A stretch of 64,000 nucleotides of DNA, from NCBI GenBank assembly GCA_032251335.1, contig JAVVDW010000014.1:22035-86034 (forward strand), read 5' to 3'. A program made the translations under genes and the position numbers. Source of the stretch: UM-FILTER-40-17 sp032251335 (GTDB lineage Bacteria; Bacteroidota; Bacteroidia; Flavobacteriales; Flavobacteriaceae). This document shows, one piece after another, positions 33,499 to 41,821 of this stretch; position 1 is the first letter of the stretch, and every line of letters starts with the position of its first letter. The notes under the pieces were generated by a model. It did not search any database, was not told the origin of the DNA, and saw nothing but the letters and a program-made list of their open reading frames with translations.

Positions 33499-33506
33499 TA
33501 TCTTTG
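33499..33506 (+). promoter_or_regulatory. -7 box of holB, very short leader
   Basis: TATCTTTG at 33499-33506, only 4 nt before the ATG at 33511. The -33 element is not clear. The spacer upstream (about 33405-33460) holds CTCTGCG/GCGCTCC-type decayed repeat sequence. Confidence 0.5.
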
Positions 33507-33510
33507 AACC

Positions 33511-34668
33511 ATGTTTTACGATGAAATAATCGGTCATGAAAGCCTGAAAAAACACCTGCAGTTCAGTGTGGAAAACGGACGTATTCCGCACGCTCAAATT
33601 TTTTCGGGAGATCCGGGTTCCGGAACACTTTTAATGGCGTTGGCCTATGCCCAACATCTTTTGCTAAGCCACTTAGAATCGGACACAGCAACCTATCGGC
33701 AAAACTTGCAAAAAAGTGAACACCTCACACATCCGGACTTGCATTTTGTATTTCCGGTGGCAAGCAACCAAGATGTAAAAAGCAAACCCATGTCTGACTT
33801 GTTTTTACCTGCGTGGCGAAAATTTGTGACCGAAACGCCCTACGGAAGTGCGTATGATTGGTTTATGCAAATTGGCATCGAAAACAAACAAGGATTTATC
33901 GGCGTGGACGAGGCTCAGGACATCATCAGAAAGTTGAGTTTAAAATCTTTTGAAGGCGGGTATAAAGTGATGCTGATTTGGATGGCTGAAAAAATGAATA
34001 CGGAAACAGCCAATAAACTCTTGAAACTCATAGAGGAACCCACAGAAAGGACGGTTTTGATACTGGTTTCCCAAGATGCCACACAGCTTTTGCAAACCAT
34101 CCAATCCAGATGCCAGCTTGTGGAGATACCTAGAATGTCTGAAGCGGTCATTGAAAAGGCTTTGGTTGATAAATACGGCCTCAAAAATTTTGAAGCCTCA
34201 CAAATAGCCAGGAAAGCTGAAGGCGATTTTCAAAAAGCCCTACAGTTGCTGACACCATCAGACGAAGAAATTTATTTTGAAGCACTTTTTGTCCGTTGGG
34301 TGCGGCTTGCCTTTAGTGCCAAAGGCAATAAAAAAGCCATATTAGACTTGCTCAAATGGGCTGAAGAAGTAGCTTCAAAAGGAAGGGAAACACAAAAGAG
34401 TTTTTTGAAATACTGTTTAGAAGTATTCAGACAGGCAATTTTATTGAATCAAAATTGTAAGGGTTTGGTTTTTTTTGAGTCTAAAGATGCCAAGTTTGAT
34501 ATCAACAAGTTTTCGCCTTTTGTTCATCCCGAAAATGTTTTTAGCATCTTTGAATTGATCAAAGAAGCTTCTTTGCACATAGAGCGGAATGGAAATGCTA
34601 AAATCGTGTTGACGGACTTATCCATTAAACTCACGCGTTTGTTGCATCAAAAAAACCGGTCGGCATGA
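33511..34668 (+). CDS. holB: DNA polymerase III subunit delta-prime
   Basis: 385 residues, a clamp-loader AAA+ subunit. It starts FYDEIIGHESLKKHLQFSVENGRIPHAQIFSGDPGSG. The Walker A Lys is replaced (GDPGSGTL, residues 33-40), as expected for the delta-prime subunit, which does not hydrolyse ATP. Further features are VDEAQDIIRKLSLKSFEGGYKVMLIWMAEKMNTETANKLLKLIEEPTE (in two conserved stretches) with the sensor region LLQTIQSRCQLVEIPRM carrying the SRC motif. The stop overlaps the next start (ATGA). Confidence 0.92.
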   Translation: MFYDEIIGHESLKKHLQFSVENGRIPHAQIFSGDPGSGTLLMALAYAQHLLLSHLESDTATYRQNLQKSEHLTHPDLHFVFPVASNQDVKSKPMSDLFLPAWRKFVTETPYGSAYDWFMQIGIENKQGFIGVDEAQDIIRKLSLKSFEGGYKVMLIWMAEKMNTETANKLLKLIEEPTERTVLILVSQDATQLLQTIQSRCQLVEIPRMSEAVIEKALVDKYGLKNFEASQIARKAEGDFQKALQLLTPSDEEIYFEALFVRWVRLAFSAKGNKKAILDLLKWAEEVASKGRETQKSFLKYCLEVFRQAILLNQNCKGLVFFESKDAKFDINKFSPFVHPENVFSIFELIKEASLHIERNGNAKIVLTDLSIKLTRLLHQKNRSA

Positions 34669-35066
34669 TAGATAATATTACTTCGAATATCACAGAAATT
34701 CTTATTCTGTTGTTTTTGCTTATCACTTTTCTGCAATCCGGATTTGATAAACTTCGAAACTGGACAGGCAACTACAACTTTATCAAAACACATTTTGCGA
34801 AGACACCCTTGCGAAAATCGGTTCGCTTGTTGTTATTGATTATTTTAATTGTAGAATTTTTGGCAGGAATCCTCAGCGGTTTGGGTGTGTTCGAAATTAT
34901 TGCCTTCGGGAACCGAGGTTACGGACTTTTGGGTGCTGTCACCTCTTGTTTGGCACTCTTAATGTTGCTCTTTGGGCAACGTATCGCCAAGGATTATCAA
35001 GGCGCTTTAACCATTACTTGCTATTTTATTGTTGCGATTTTTGGGGTGTTTTTACTGAATTTTTAA
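34665..35066 (+). CDS. DoxX-like small membrane protein
   Basis: 133 residues with four predicted transmembrane helices (ITEILILLFLLITFLQSGFDKL; LLLLIILIVEFLAGILSGLGVF; GYGLLGAVTSCLALLMLLFGQ; LTITCYFIVAIFGVFLLNF). The FLQSGFDKLRNWTGN start resembles the DoxX family. Its function is unknown. It overlaps holB by 4 nt, so it is probably co-translated with it. Confidence 0.75.
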   Translation: MIDNITSNITEILILLFLLITFLQSGFDKLRNWTGNYNFIKTHFAKTPLRKSVRLLLLIILIVEFLAGILSGLGVFEIIAFGNRGYGLLGAVTSCLALLMLLFGQRIAKDYQGALTITCYFIVAIFGVFLLNF

Positions 35067-35150
35067 AGTAGTTTATACCTCCCGTTTGCCCAGTTGGAGG
35101 GACGGTTTCACATTAATTATTAACCATCAAAAGTTTTCTGTGCAAAAAAC

Positions 35151-35180
35151 TTTGAATATCAAATAAAAAACTTACTTTTG
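35151..35180 (+). promoter_or_regulatory. Promoter of the rpsP operon
   Basis: TTTG at 35151-35154, an 18-nt spacer, and TACTTTTG at 35173-35180. The leader of about 40 nt contains a small hairpin (GAGGT 35198-35202 with ACCTC 35208-35212). Confidence 0.75.
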
Positions 35181-35226
35181 CGCCCACATTAATAACCGAG
35201 GTCGTGTACCTCAAAATTTAAACACT

Positions 35227-35772
35227 ATGCCAGTTAAAATCAGATTACAAAGACACGGTAAAAAAAACAAACCTTTTTACTGGATTGTAGCCGCAGATGC
35301 GCGTTCTAAAAGAGACGGACGCTACCTTGAAAAATTAGGAACTTACAATCCCAACACCAACCCTGCAACCATAGACCTCAATATCGACGGTTCGGTAAAA
35401 TGGCTTCACAACGGCGCCGTTCCTACTGAAACAGCTAGAGCCATACTTTCGTATAAGGGAGTTTTACTCAAACATCACCTTGAAGTAGGTAAAAATAAAG
35501 GCGCATTGACAGATGAGCAAGTTCAGGCAAAATTTGAAGCTTGGTTGCAAGAAAAAGACAATAAGATTACTTCTAAAAAAGAAAATCTCAGCAAGTCTAA
35601 AGCAGAAGCCCGAGCAGAAAAATTAGCAGCTGAAAAAGTAACTAGCGACAAGCGAAAAGCTGCCGCCGAAACTGTTGAAGAAACTCCCGCAGAAGAAGTA
35701 GCGGTTGAAGAAGCTGCTGAAGTACAAACGCCCGAGGCAACAGACGAAACCTCTAAAGAGGCCGAAGCTTAA
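35227..35772 (+). CDS. rpsP: 30S ribosomal protein S16
   Basis: 181 residues. The first about 80 residues are canonical bS16 (PVKIRLQRHGKKNKPFYWIV, RSKRDGRYLEKLGTYNPN, ILSYKGVLLKHHL). After that comes a C-terminal extension of about 95 residues rich in Lys, Glu and Ala (KENLSKSKAEARAEKLAAEK, later VEETPAEEVAVEEAAEV). Such tails are common in Bacteroidota S16 and are probably disordered. It is the first gene of the rpsP-rimM-trmN6 operon. Confidence 0.96.
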   Translation: MPVKIRLQRHGKKNKPFYWIVAADARSKRDGRYLEKLGTYNPNTNPATIDLNIDGSVKWLHNGAVPTETARAILSYKGVLLKHHLEVGKNKGALTDEQVQAKFEAWLQEKDNKITSKKENLSKSKAEARAEKLAAEKVTSDKRKAAAETVEETPAEEVAVEEAAEVQTPEATDETSKEAEA

Positions 35773-35785
35773 TCAACAAAAGCAC

Positions 35786-36319
35786 ATGCAAAAGAAAGAC
35801 TGTTTCTATCTCGGAAAAGTCGTTTCGAAATATAGCTTTAAAGGAGAAGTCCTAGTCAAACTAGACACAGACGAACCCGAATTGTATCAAAACTTGGAAT
35901 CAGTTTTTGTGGATTACCGCAACAAACTGATTCCTTTTTTTATTACACAGTCTTCACTTCACAAATCCGATTTGCTCAGACTGGCTTTTGAAGACATACA
36001 AGATGAAGCCGAAGCAGACAAACTTATAGGTTCCGAATTGTATCTGCCTTTGGCGTTTTTGCCTAAACTTAGCGGAAACAAATTTTACTACCACGAAATC
36101 ATCGGTTTTCACGTTGTTGACAAAGTTCATGGTGACGTGGGCATTGTTCAGTCGGTGAACGACCAATCGCCACAGGCATTACTCGAGGTGATGAAAGGTG
36201 AAAAAGAAATCCTTATTCCCATAACGGATACCTTCATTCGCGAAGTGGACAGAGCGGCAAAAACACTTCATGTTACTACACCGGACGGACTCATTGCACT
36301 GTATTTAGGCGATGCATGA
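35786..36319 (+). CDS. rimM: Ribosome maturation factor RimM
   Basis: 177 residues from ATG 35786 (MQKKDCFYLGKVVSKYSFKG); the longer in-frame start lies inside rpsP. The RimM N-terminal barrel (FYLGKVVSKYSFKGEVLVKLDTD) is followed by the C-terminal PRC-barrel (YHEIIGFHVVDKVHGDVGIV and ILIPITDTFIREVDRAAKTL). RimM assists assembly of the 30S head around S19. It is 13 nt after rpsP and overlaps trmN6 by ATGA. Confidence 0.95.
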   Translation: MQKKDCFYLGKVVSKYSFKGEVLVKLDTDEPELYQNLESVFVDYRNKLIPFFITQSSLHKSDLLRLAFEDIQDEAEADKLIGSELYLPLAFLPKLSGNKFYYHEIIGFHVVDKVHGDVGIVQSVNDQSPQALLEVMKGEKEILIPITDTFIREVDRAAKTLHVTTPDGLIALYLGDA

Positions 36320-37029
36320 GTGCCGATTCCCACACTTTTTATTTTAAAAAATTCCACCTCAGACACGATCGTTGTGCTATGAAAGTGGGCACCGATGGCG
36401 TTTTGCTCGGCGCTTGGGTAAAAGACCTTCTACCAAAGCGCGTGCTTGACCTTGGAACAGGCTCCGGATTAATTGCCCTGATGTTGGCACAGCGTTTTCC
36501 TGTGGCTACTATAGATGCGTTGGAAATAGACTGCCAAGCAGCCGCACAAGCAGCCGAAAACTTTCAAGAATCGGCTTGGGGAGAAAGAATTCGCTTGATA
36601 AGGACAGACTTCAAAGATTTTGAAGCGCAACACCATTACGACCTCATTGTGTGCAACCCGCCATTTTTTCCGACTCAAAATCCATCGCCCGACGCGGGAA
36701 GGGCTTTGGCCAGATCTGTAACCCATTTTTCGCTTGCAGTATTTTTTCAAAAGTGTTTTGAATGGCTTCAACCTAAGGGCAGTCTGCAACTTATTTTTCC
36801 GTTTGAAGATGAAGATTTGTGGCGTCATCAGGCGATGCAAGCCGGTTTTTATGTAACACATTGCACAAAGGTTCGAGGTCACGAAAATGCACCTTTTAAG
36901 CGGATGTTGACGGTTTTCGAAAAAGTTGAAAAACCAGTAACAACCGATACTTTAACCATTGAAACGAACCGGCATCAATACACGGACGCATACAAAAAAT
37001 TGACACAAGCTTTCTATCTCAATTTTTAG
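36316..37029 (+). CDS. tRNA1(Val) (adenine-37-N6)-methyltransferase-like protein
   Basis: 237 residues, class I SAM methyltransferase of the YfiC/TrmN6 type. Features are the N-terminal FHLRHDRCAMKVGTDGVLLGAW, the SAM motif VLDLGTGSGLIALML (near residue 42), the acidic IDALEID, and the N6-adenine active-site motif VCNPPFF near residue 112. TrmN6 methylates A37 in tRNA-Val. In many bacteria the gene at this place after rimM is trmD (m1G37), so this operon has a different methylase here. It overlaps the rimM stop by 4 nt. Confidence 0.9.
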   Translation: MSADSHTFYFKKFHLRHDRCAMKVGTDGVLLGAWVKDLLPKRVLDLGTGSGLIALMLAQRFPVATIDALEIDCQAAAQAAENFQESAWGERIRLIRTDFKDFEAQHHYDLIVCNPPFFPTQNPSPDAGRALARSVTHFSLAVFFQKCFEWLQPKGSLQLIFPFEDEDLWRHQAMQAGFYVTHCTKVRGHENAPFKRMLTVFEKVEKPVTTDTLTIETNRHQYTDAYKKLTQAFYLNF

Positions 37030-37040
37030 CCTAGGTTTCG

Positions 37041-37072
37041 TTTGTCGCATCCTGATGAAATCCGTATATTCG
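37041..37072 (+). promoter_or_regulatory. Candidate promoter of the ALDH7 gene
   Basis: TTTG at 37041-37044, a 20-nt spacer, and TATATTCG at 37065-37072 (one mismatch to TAnnTTTG). Confidence 0.45.
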
Positions 37073-37107
37073 TAAAAATATAACAAATCAACAAACATAA
37101 GTTACAT

Positions 37108-38658
37108 ATGAGCACTTCTCACTTGACATTGGTACAAAAAGCCTTGGAAAATTTAGAACTCAAAGCCGTCAACTCGGGCACTTCTACCGGATCGCATTGG
37201 ATGGATTCCGGCAGTTATCTTACGTCCGTATCGCCGGTCGATGGAAAACCGATAGCGCAAGTTTCGCAAACTACAGCCGATCAATACGAAGAAGTGATGA
37301 CTGCCGCGACCCGTGCTTTTAAGGAATGGCAGATGAAACCGGCACCTTTTCGCGGAGAGATTGTACGCCAGTTTGCAGAAAAATTGCGAGTCCACAAGCA
37401 CGATTTGGGCGTGTTGGTTTCTTATGAAATGGGCAAATCACTACAAGAAGGCTTGGGTGAGGTTCAAGAAATGATAGACATTTGTGATTTTGCCGTGGGA
37501 CTATCCAGACAACTTCATGGCTTAACGATGCACTCTGAACGTCCCGGACATAGAATGTACGAACAATACCATCCGCTGGGTGTGGTCGGTATTATATCGG
37601 CGTTTAATTTCCCCGTAGCTGTTTGGAGTTGGAACACCGCGTTGGCTTGGATTTGCGGAGATGTTTGCGTTTGGAAACCTTCAGAAAAAACGCCGCTTTG
37701 CGGTGTGGCATGCCAAAAACTGATTGCAGAAGTGCTCGAAGCCAATCATTTGCCCGAAGGCATCTCTTGCTTGGTAACCGGAGATTACCGCATCGGTGAA
37801 AAAATGACCCATGACGGCAGAATACCACTGATTTCAGCAACCGGCTCTACACGTATGGGTAAAAAAGTAGCCCAAAATGTGGCATCGCGTTTGGGTAAAT
37901 CGCTTTTGGAGCTGGGCGGGAACAATGCCATTATCATCACACCCGATGCCGACATGAAAATGACGGTCATTGGCAGCGTCTTTGGAGCAGTTGGTACTTG
38001 TGGACAGCGTTGCACCTCTACCCGTAGATTAATTATCCACGAGGCGGTTTACGACACGGTTACGGATGCCTTGAAAAAAGCATATGGCCAACTACGCATT
38101 GGAAATCCTTTGGATGCAGCCAACCACGTGGGTCCCTTGATTGACAAACAAGCTGTTGAAAACTATCAGTCTGCACTGGAAAAAGTGGTGGCAGAAGGCG
38201 GAAAAGTTATCGTGGAAGGCGGTGTGCTTTCCGGCGAAGGTTTTGAAAGTGGTTGTTATGTAAAGCCTGCAATTGTAGAAGCAAAACCCGATTTTGAAAT
38301 GGTTCAATGTGAGACATTTGGCCCTATTCTTTATCTCATCAAATACAGTGGTAGTGTAGATAATGCTATCGAAATTCAGAATGGTGTGGTACAAGGGCTT
38401 TCATCGGCCATCATGACGAACAATTTGAGAGAAGCCGAAACTTTTCTGTCGCATTCGGGTTCGGACTGTGGTATTGCCAACGTAAATATTGGTACAAGCG
38501 GCGCAGAAATTGGCGGTGCTTTTGGCGGAGAGAAAGAAACCGGAGGTGGCAGAGAAAGTGGATCAGACGCTTGGAAAATTTACATGCGCCGTCAAACAAA
38601 TACCATCAATTACACCACGGAATTGCCATTGGCACAAGGTATCAAATTTGAATTGTAG
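37108..38658 (+). CDS. Aldehyde dehydrogenase family 7 (piperideine-6-carboxylate / aminoadipate semialdehyde dehydrogenase)
   Basis: 516 residues, NAD(P)-dependent ALDH. The ALDH7 hallmarks are GVVGIISAFNFPVAVWSWNTALA, the general-base Glu in LLELGGNNAI, the catalytic Cys in GAVGTCGQRCTSTRR (near residue 302), and the family-specific C-terminal stretch NIGTSGAEIGGAFGGEKETG followed by GRESGSDAWKIYMRRQTNT. ALDH7 enzymes oxidise alpha-aminoadipate semialdehyde in lysine breakdown; some protect against osmolyte or lipid aldehydes. No other lysine-degradation gene is near. The gene converges on asnS with 3 nt between stop codons. Confidence 0.9.
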   Translation: MSTSHLTLVQKALENLELKAVNSGTSTGSHWMDSGSYLTSVSPVDGKPIAQVSQTTADQYEEVMTAATRAFKEWQMKPAPFRGEIVRQFAEKLRVHKHDLGVLVSYEMGKSLQEGLGEVQEMIDICDFAVGLSRQLHGLTMHSERPGHRMYEQYHPLGVVGIISAFNFPVAVWSWNTALAWICGDVCVWKPSEKTPLCGVACQKLIAEVLEANHLPEGISCLVTGDYRIGEKMTHDGRIPLISATGSTRMGKKVAQNVASRLGKSLLELGGNNAIIITPDADMKMTVIGSVFGAVGTCGQRCTSTRRLIIHEAVYDTVTDALKKAYGQLRIGNPLDAANHVGPLIDKQAVENYQSALEKVVAEGGKVIVEGGVLSGEGFESGCYVKPAIVEAKPDFEMVQCETFGPILYLIKYSGSVDNAIEIQNGVVQGLSSAIMTNNLREAETFLSHSGSDCGIANVNIGTSGAEIGGAFGGEKETGGGRESGSDAWKIYMRRQTNTINYTTELPLAQGIKFEL

Positions 38659-38661
38659 CGC

Positions 38662-40092
38662 TTAGAATTCTGCATTTTTTGGTGTTCTCGGGTATGGAAT
38701 CACGTCACGGATATTGCCCATACCTGTGACAAATTGTACCAAACGCTCAAAACCGAGTCCGAAACCGCTGTGTACACAAGTTCCGTAGCGGCGTAAATCT
38801 AAGTACCACCAAAGTTCTTTTTCATCGATACCGAGATCTGCAATTTTTTGTTGCAAGACCTCGAGCCTTTCCTCGCGTTGCGATCCACCGACGATTTCGC
38901 CTATACCGGGAAATAAAATATCCATAGCGCGCACTGTTTTTTGATCCTCGTTCAGCCGCATATAAAAAGCTTTAATCTTGGCGGGGTAATCAAACAATAT
39001 CACAGGACACTGAAAGTGTTTTTCTACCAAAAAGCGTTCGTGTTCGCTTTGTAAATCGGCACCCCAGTCTTCGATGATGTATTTGAATTTTTTCTTTTTG
39101 TTTGGTTTAGAATTTTTCAAAATATCGATGGCTTCTGTGTAGCTTACCCGTTTAAATTGATTTTCAATAACGAAATTGAGTTTTTCTTTCAGGCTCAAAT
39201 CGCTGCGTTCGTCTTGCGGTTTGGTTTTCTCTTCTTCTAACAGTCTGTTTTCGAGAAAATCGATGTCATCAGCACAGTTGTCAACAGCGTATTGCACGAC
39301 ATATTTGATGAAATCCTCAGCCAAATCCATATTGTCTGCCAATTCAAAGAATGCCATTTCCGGTTCTATCATCCAAAATTCGGCCAAGTGGCGCGACGTG
39401 TTTGAGTTTTCTGCACGAAACGTAGGCCCGAAAGTATAGACTTTGCTCAAACCCATGGCATAGGTTTCGGCTTCGAGTTGGCCCGAAACCGTGAGGTTGG
39501 TTTCTTTACCGAAAAAATCTTCGTCGTAGTTTACATTTCCTGTATCATCCAATGGCGGATTTTTGGGATCCAGGACAGAAACGCGAAACATTTCGCCTGC
39601 ACCTTCCGCATCAGAGCCGGTAATAATAGGCGTGTTGACGTAGAAAAATCCGTTTTTTCTAAAGTATTCGTGTACGGCAAATGCCAAAGCAGCCCGCACG
39701 CGCATCACCGCACTAAAAGTTTGGGTGCGCACGCGCAAGTGGGCGTTCTCTCTAAGAAATTCTAAAGAATGCTTCTTGGGTTGAATGGGATATTTTTCCG
39801 GATCGGAATCACCCAAAACATCCATTTGCACCACTTCTATTTCAACAGCTTGTCCTTTGCCTTGACTTTGAACCAATATGCCTTTTATGGAGAGACAAGC
39901 ACCGGTTGTTATTCTTTTTAAAAGCTTCTCCGAAAATTTCTCAAAATCGACTACACACTGAATATTTTGAGCGGTAGAACCATCGTTCAATGCAATAAAA
40001 CGATTGCTTCTAAACGTTCTGACCCAACCTTTGGCCGTGACTTCGGTTAGCAAAGGTGTGTTGTGTATCAAATCTTTAATAGAGGTATGCAT
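38662..40092 (-). CDS. asnS: Asparaginyl-tRNA synthetase
   Basis: 476 residues, class IIb. The N-terminal OB fold (VTAKGWVRTFRSNRFIALNDGST) precedes the catalytic core: YVNTPIITGSDAEGAGEMF, motif 2 FGPTFRAENSNTSRHLAEFWMIEPEMAFFE (in two parts, FRAENSNTSRH and EFWMIEPEMAF), and motif 3 GFGLGFERLVQFVTGMGNIRD with the end PYPRTPKNAEF that is typical of AsnS. A clear promoter lies 18 nt upstream. Confidence 0.97.
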   Translation of the reverse strand: MHTSIKDLIHNTPLLTEVTAKGWVRTFRSNRFIALNDGSTAQNIQCVVDFEKFSEKLLKRITTGACLSIKGILVQSQGKGQAVEIEVVQMDVLGDSDPEKYPIQPKKHSLEFLRENAHLRVRTQTFSAVMRVRAALAFAVHEYFRKNGFFYVNTPIITGSDAEGAGEMFRVSVLDPKNPPLDDTGNVNYDEDFFGKETNLTVSGQLEAETYAMGLSKVYTFGPTFRAENSNTSRHLAEFWMIEPEMAFFELADNMDLAEDFIKYVVQYAVDNCADDIDFLENRLLEEEKTKPQDERSDLSLKEKLNFVIENQFKRVSYTEAIDILKNSKPNKKKKFKYIIEDWGADLQSEHERFLVEKHFQCPVILFDYPAKIKAFYMRLNEDQKTVRAMDILFPGIGEIVGGSQREERLEVLQQKIADLGIDEKELWWYLDLRRYGTCVHSGFGLGFERLVQFVTGMGNIRDVIPYPRTPKNAEF

Positions 40093-40109
40093 GACAAAGA
40101 AAATTTGCG

Positions 40110-40139
40110 CAAAGATACTTTAATGATAATGCGCTGCAA
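40110..40139 (-). promoter_or_regulatory. Promoter of asnS
   Basis: On the minus strand: TTG (40139-40137), a 19-nt spacer, and TATCTTTG (40117-40110). The ATG lies 17 nt further on. Confidence 0.75.
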
Positions 40140-40295
40140 TATCTAAATTCAAAAAATTGAACATCGTGATATGGAGCATATTTTTGTAAAAATACCCAAA
40201 TATAGGTACTTACTTACGGATGAATGTTTATACGTTTGTGGTGTAATGTTTTCAATTTCACTACTCAGTGATTGGAGTTAATTATTTGGGGGAAG

Positions 40296-40329
40296 ACCCT
40301 ATCTCTAAACGGATAGGGTTTTTTTTTGT
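40296..40329 (+). terminator. Orphan intrinsic terminator on the plus strand
   Basis: ACCCTATC (40296-40303) pairs with GATAGGGT (40312-40319), followed by a run of eight or more T. No coding gene ends here. A TACGTTTG box at 40231-40238 could start a transcript of about 85 nt. Confidence 0.75.
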
Positions 40330-40393
40330 GGCCGTTATATTGCTTGCCCGACTTCAAATTTCTATTTATCAGATTTTGATGAATTATTTAAAC

Positions 40394-40540
40394 AAAAAAC
40401 AGCCGATGCATGCATTTTTTTTGTCCGTTCAATAGCAACTTTTTTTTTAAAAGAGCTCAAAGTTAGAAAACCGCTCTACTGCGTTAAAGGTGACATTTAT
40501 GGTGTATTGCATATAAATAACAGAATACGGCTGTTTTTTT
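40394..40540 (+). ncRNA. Candidate structured RNA
   Basis: AAAAAACAGCCG (40394-40405) is the perfect complement of CGGCTGTTTTTT (40528-40539), which ends in a T-run. Inside, AGAGC (40452-40456) can pair with GCTCT (40473-40477). The closing stem around about 120 nt and the terminal T-run resemble a small RNA transcript. No clean promoter box or family match was recognised, so this is tentative. Confidence 0.3.
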
Positions 40541-40831
40541 AATCGAACTCAAGTCATCATTAAAAGAAGCACCAAGAATGAAAGCTTTTTTGAAAATTTC
40601 TTTTTCGCAAACGTTTTCAGGTTAAAATACTATCGATAAATGTGGTATATTATTAAAAAAACCTACTTAAAACAGTGCTTTAAGTTTGCTATATTAATTG
40701 AAAAAACCTTTTTTAAGCGAATTTAAGAGATAATATAATACATATATTGGGAAATTACACAAATAAAATTATCGCCTTAAGATTATATGTTTGCACCGTA
40801 TAATTGAAGGAATTCAATAAAAATTATAATC

Positions 40832-41143
40832 ATGGGATTGAAAAAGCAATTTTTGAAAAGTAAGCCTGTTTGTAAAGTTACTTTTAACTTACCTGCAGAA
40901 TTAGCCGGAGAGGCTAAAAAAGTATCAGTTGTTGGAGACTTCAACGACTGGAAAGAGAAGAAAGGATTGGTATTGAAAAAATTGAAAGACGGATCTTTCA
41001 AAGGCGCTGTTGACCTCCCGGTTGATGGTGAGTATCAATTTCGTTACCTTGTTGACGGCGAGCGTTGGATAAACGACAACGAAGCTGACAAATACGTCAA
41101 CAGTGGTGTATCTTATGAAGACAACTCAGTAGTTGTTCTCTAA
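40832..41143 (+). CDS. Isoamylase early-set (CBM48-like) single-domain protein
   Basis: 103 residues, one AMPK glycogen-binding or E-set domain. The pattern VTFNLPAELAGEAKKVSVVGDFNDWKE, with the strand VSVVGDFNDW (residues about 33-42), then GEYQFRYLVDGERWINDNEAD, is the family signature; Trp42 and Trp76 are the typical sugar-stacking residues. In enzymes this domain recognises glycogen; here it is free-standing and its target is unknown. A strong terminator follows and an AT-rich region precedes it, so it is probably a well-expressed single gene. Confidence 0.88.
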   Translation: MGLKKQFLKSKPVCKVTFNLPAELAGEAKKVSVVGDFNDWKEKKGLVLKKLKDGSFKGAVDLPVDGEYQFRYLVDGERWINDNEADKYVNSGVSYEDNSVVVL

Positions 41144-41184
41144 ATTCGGAAGATTTTTTTGTTCATAAGTTTGTTTGTTTGTTT

Positions 41185-41219
41185 TCACGGCCGTCTTTCT
41201 GATGGCCGTGATTTTTTTG
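41185..41219 (+). terminator. Intrinsic terminator after the CBM48-like gene
   Basis: TCACGGCCGTC (41185-41195) pairs with GATGGCCGTGA (41201-41211, one G-U), followed by TTTTTTTG. Confidence 0.9.
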
Positions 41220-41281
41220 TTGGGGTTAATTCTACACAACCTTAAAAGTCTTCAAAATCGATTACTTTCGCCAAGTATTAA

Positions 41282-41821
41282 ATGGCAATTATGAGAAAAT
41301 TACAAAATAGCGAACTGAACAGATTAGATGTAGAGGCCTTTAAAAAAGAAGACAAATTGCCCATTGTCATCGTTTTGGACAATGTACGCAGTTTGCACAA
41401 TGTGGGAGCCATTTTCAGAACGTCTGATGCTTTTCTTATTCAAAAGATATACCTCTGCGGCATCACGGGCACGCCACCCAACAAAGAAATACGTAAAACG
41501 GCTTTGGGCGCTACAGAAACCGTATGTTGGGAATATGCAAACAACACTTTAGAACTGCTAAAAAAACTTCAAGCGCAAGGTGTTTATGTTGCCAGTTTGG
41601 AACAGGCTGTCGGCAGTGTGATGTTGCAGGATTTTGAACCGATTCCTGCTCGTACAATGGCTTTTGTCTTCGGGCACGAGGTGCACGGTGTGAGCCAAGA
41701 GGTAGTAGATGCTTCTGATGCGGTCATTGAAATTCCGCAATTTGGCAGTAAACATTCGCTCAACGTTTCAGTAAGTGCCGGAATGGTCATTTGGGAACTC
41801 TTCAAAAAACTCAATACTTAG
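41282..41821 (+). CDS. SpoU/TrmH-family RNA 2-prime-O-methyltransferase
   Basis: 179 residues, a SPOUT knot methyltransferase without an extra N-terminal RNA-binding domain. Conserved motifs are VIVLDNVRSLHNVGAIFRTSDAF (motif 1), the central FVFGHEVHGVSQEVVDASD (motif 2) and IPQFGSKHSLNVSVSAGMVIWEL (motif 3), which form the SAM-binding trefoil knot. The exact tRNA or rRNA target cannot be told. The start could also be ATG 41291. Its stop codon overlaps the stop codon of the convergent folK-dNK gene. Confidence 0.92.
   Translation: MAIMRKLQNSELNRLDVEAFKKEDKLPIVIVLDNVRSLHNVGAIFRTSDAFLIQKIYLCGITGTPPNKEIRKTALGATETVCWEYANNTLELLKKLQAQGVYVASLEQAVGSVMLQDFEPIPARTMAFVFGHEVHGVSQEVVDASDAVIEIPQFGSKHSLNVSVSAGMVIWELFKKLNT

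Larger units (their letters stand above)
40093..40831. other. 739-nt intergenic region, no protein gene seen
   Basis: It holds the asnS promoter (40110-40139), an orphan terminator (40296-40329), and a long-range inverted repeat ending in a T-run (40394-40405 with 40528-40539). A further AT-rich stretch has the small hairpin ACTTAAA/TTTAAGT (40665-40685). A TATGTTTG box at 40786-40793 probably serves the next gene. Two of these may mark small RNAs (see findings). Confidence 0.6.

Noticed and set aside
33511..34668. Loss of the Walker A lysine in HolB as a sign of decay
   Set aside because: Delta-prime subunits normally lack a functional Walker A; the rest of the protein is intact.
40093..40831. 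tRNA gene in the long gap beside asnS
   Set aside because: No cloverleaf with a T-loop (GGTTCGAATCC-like) or acceptor stem was found on either strand.
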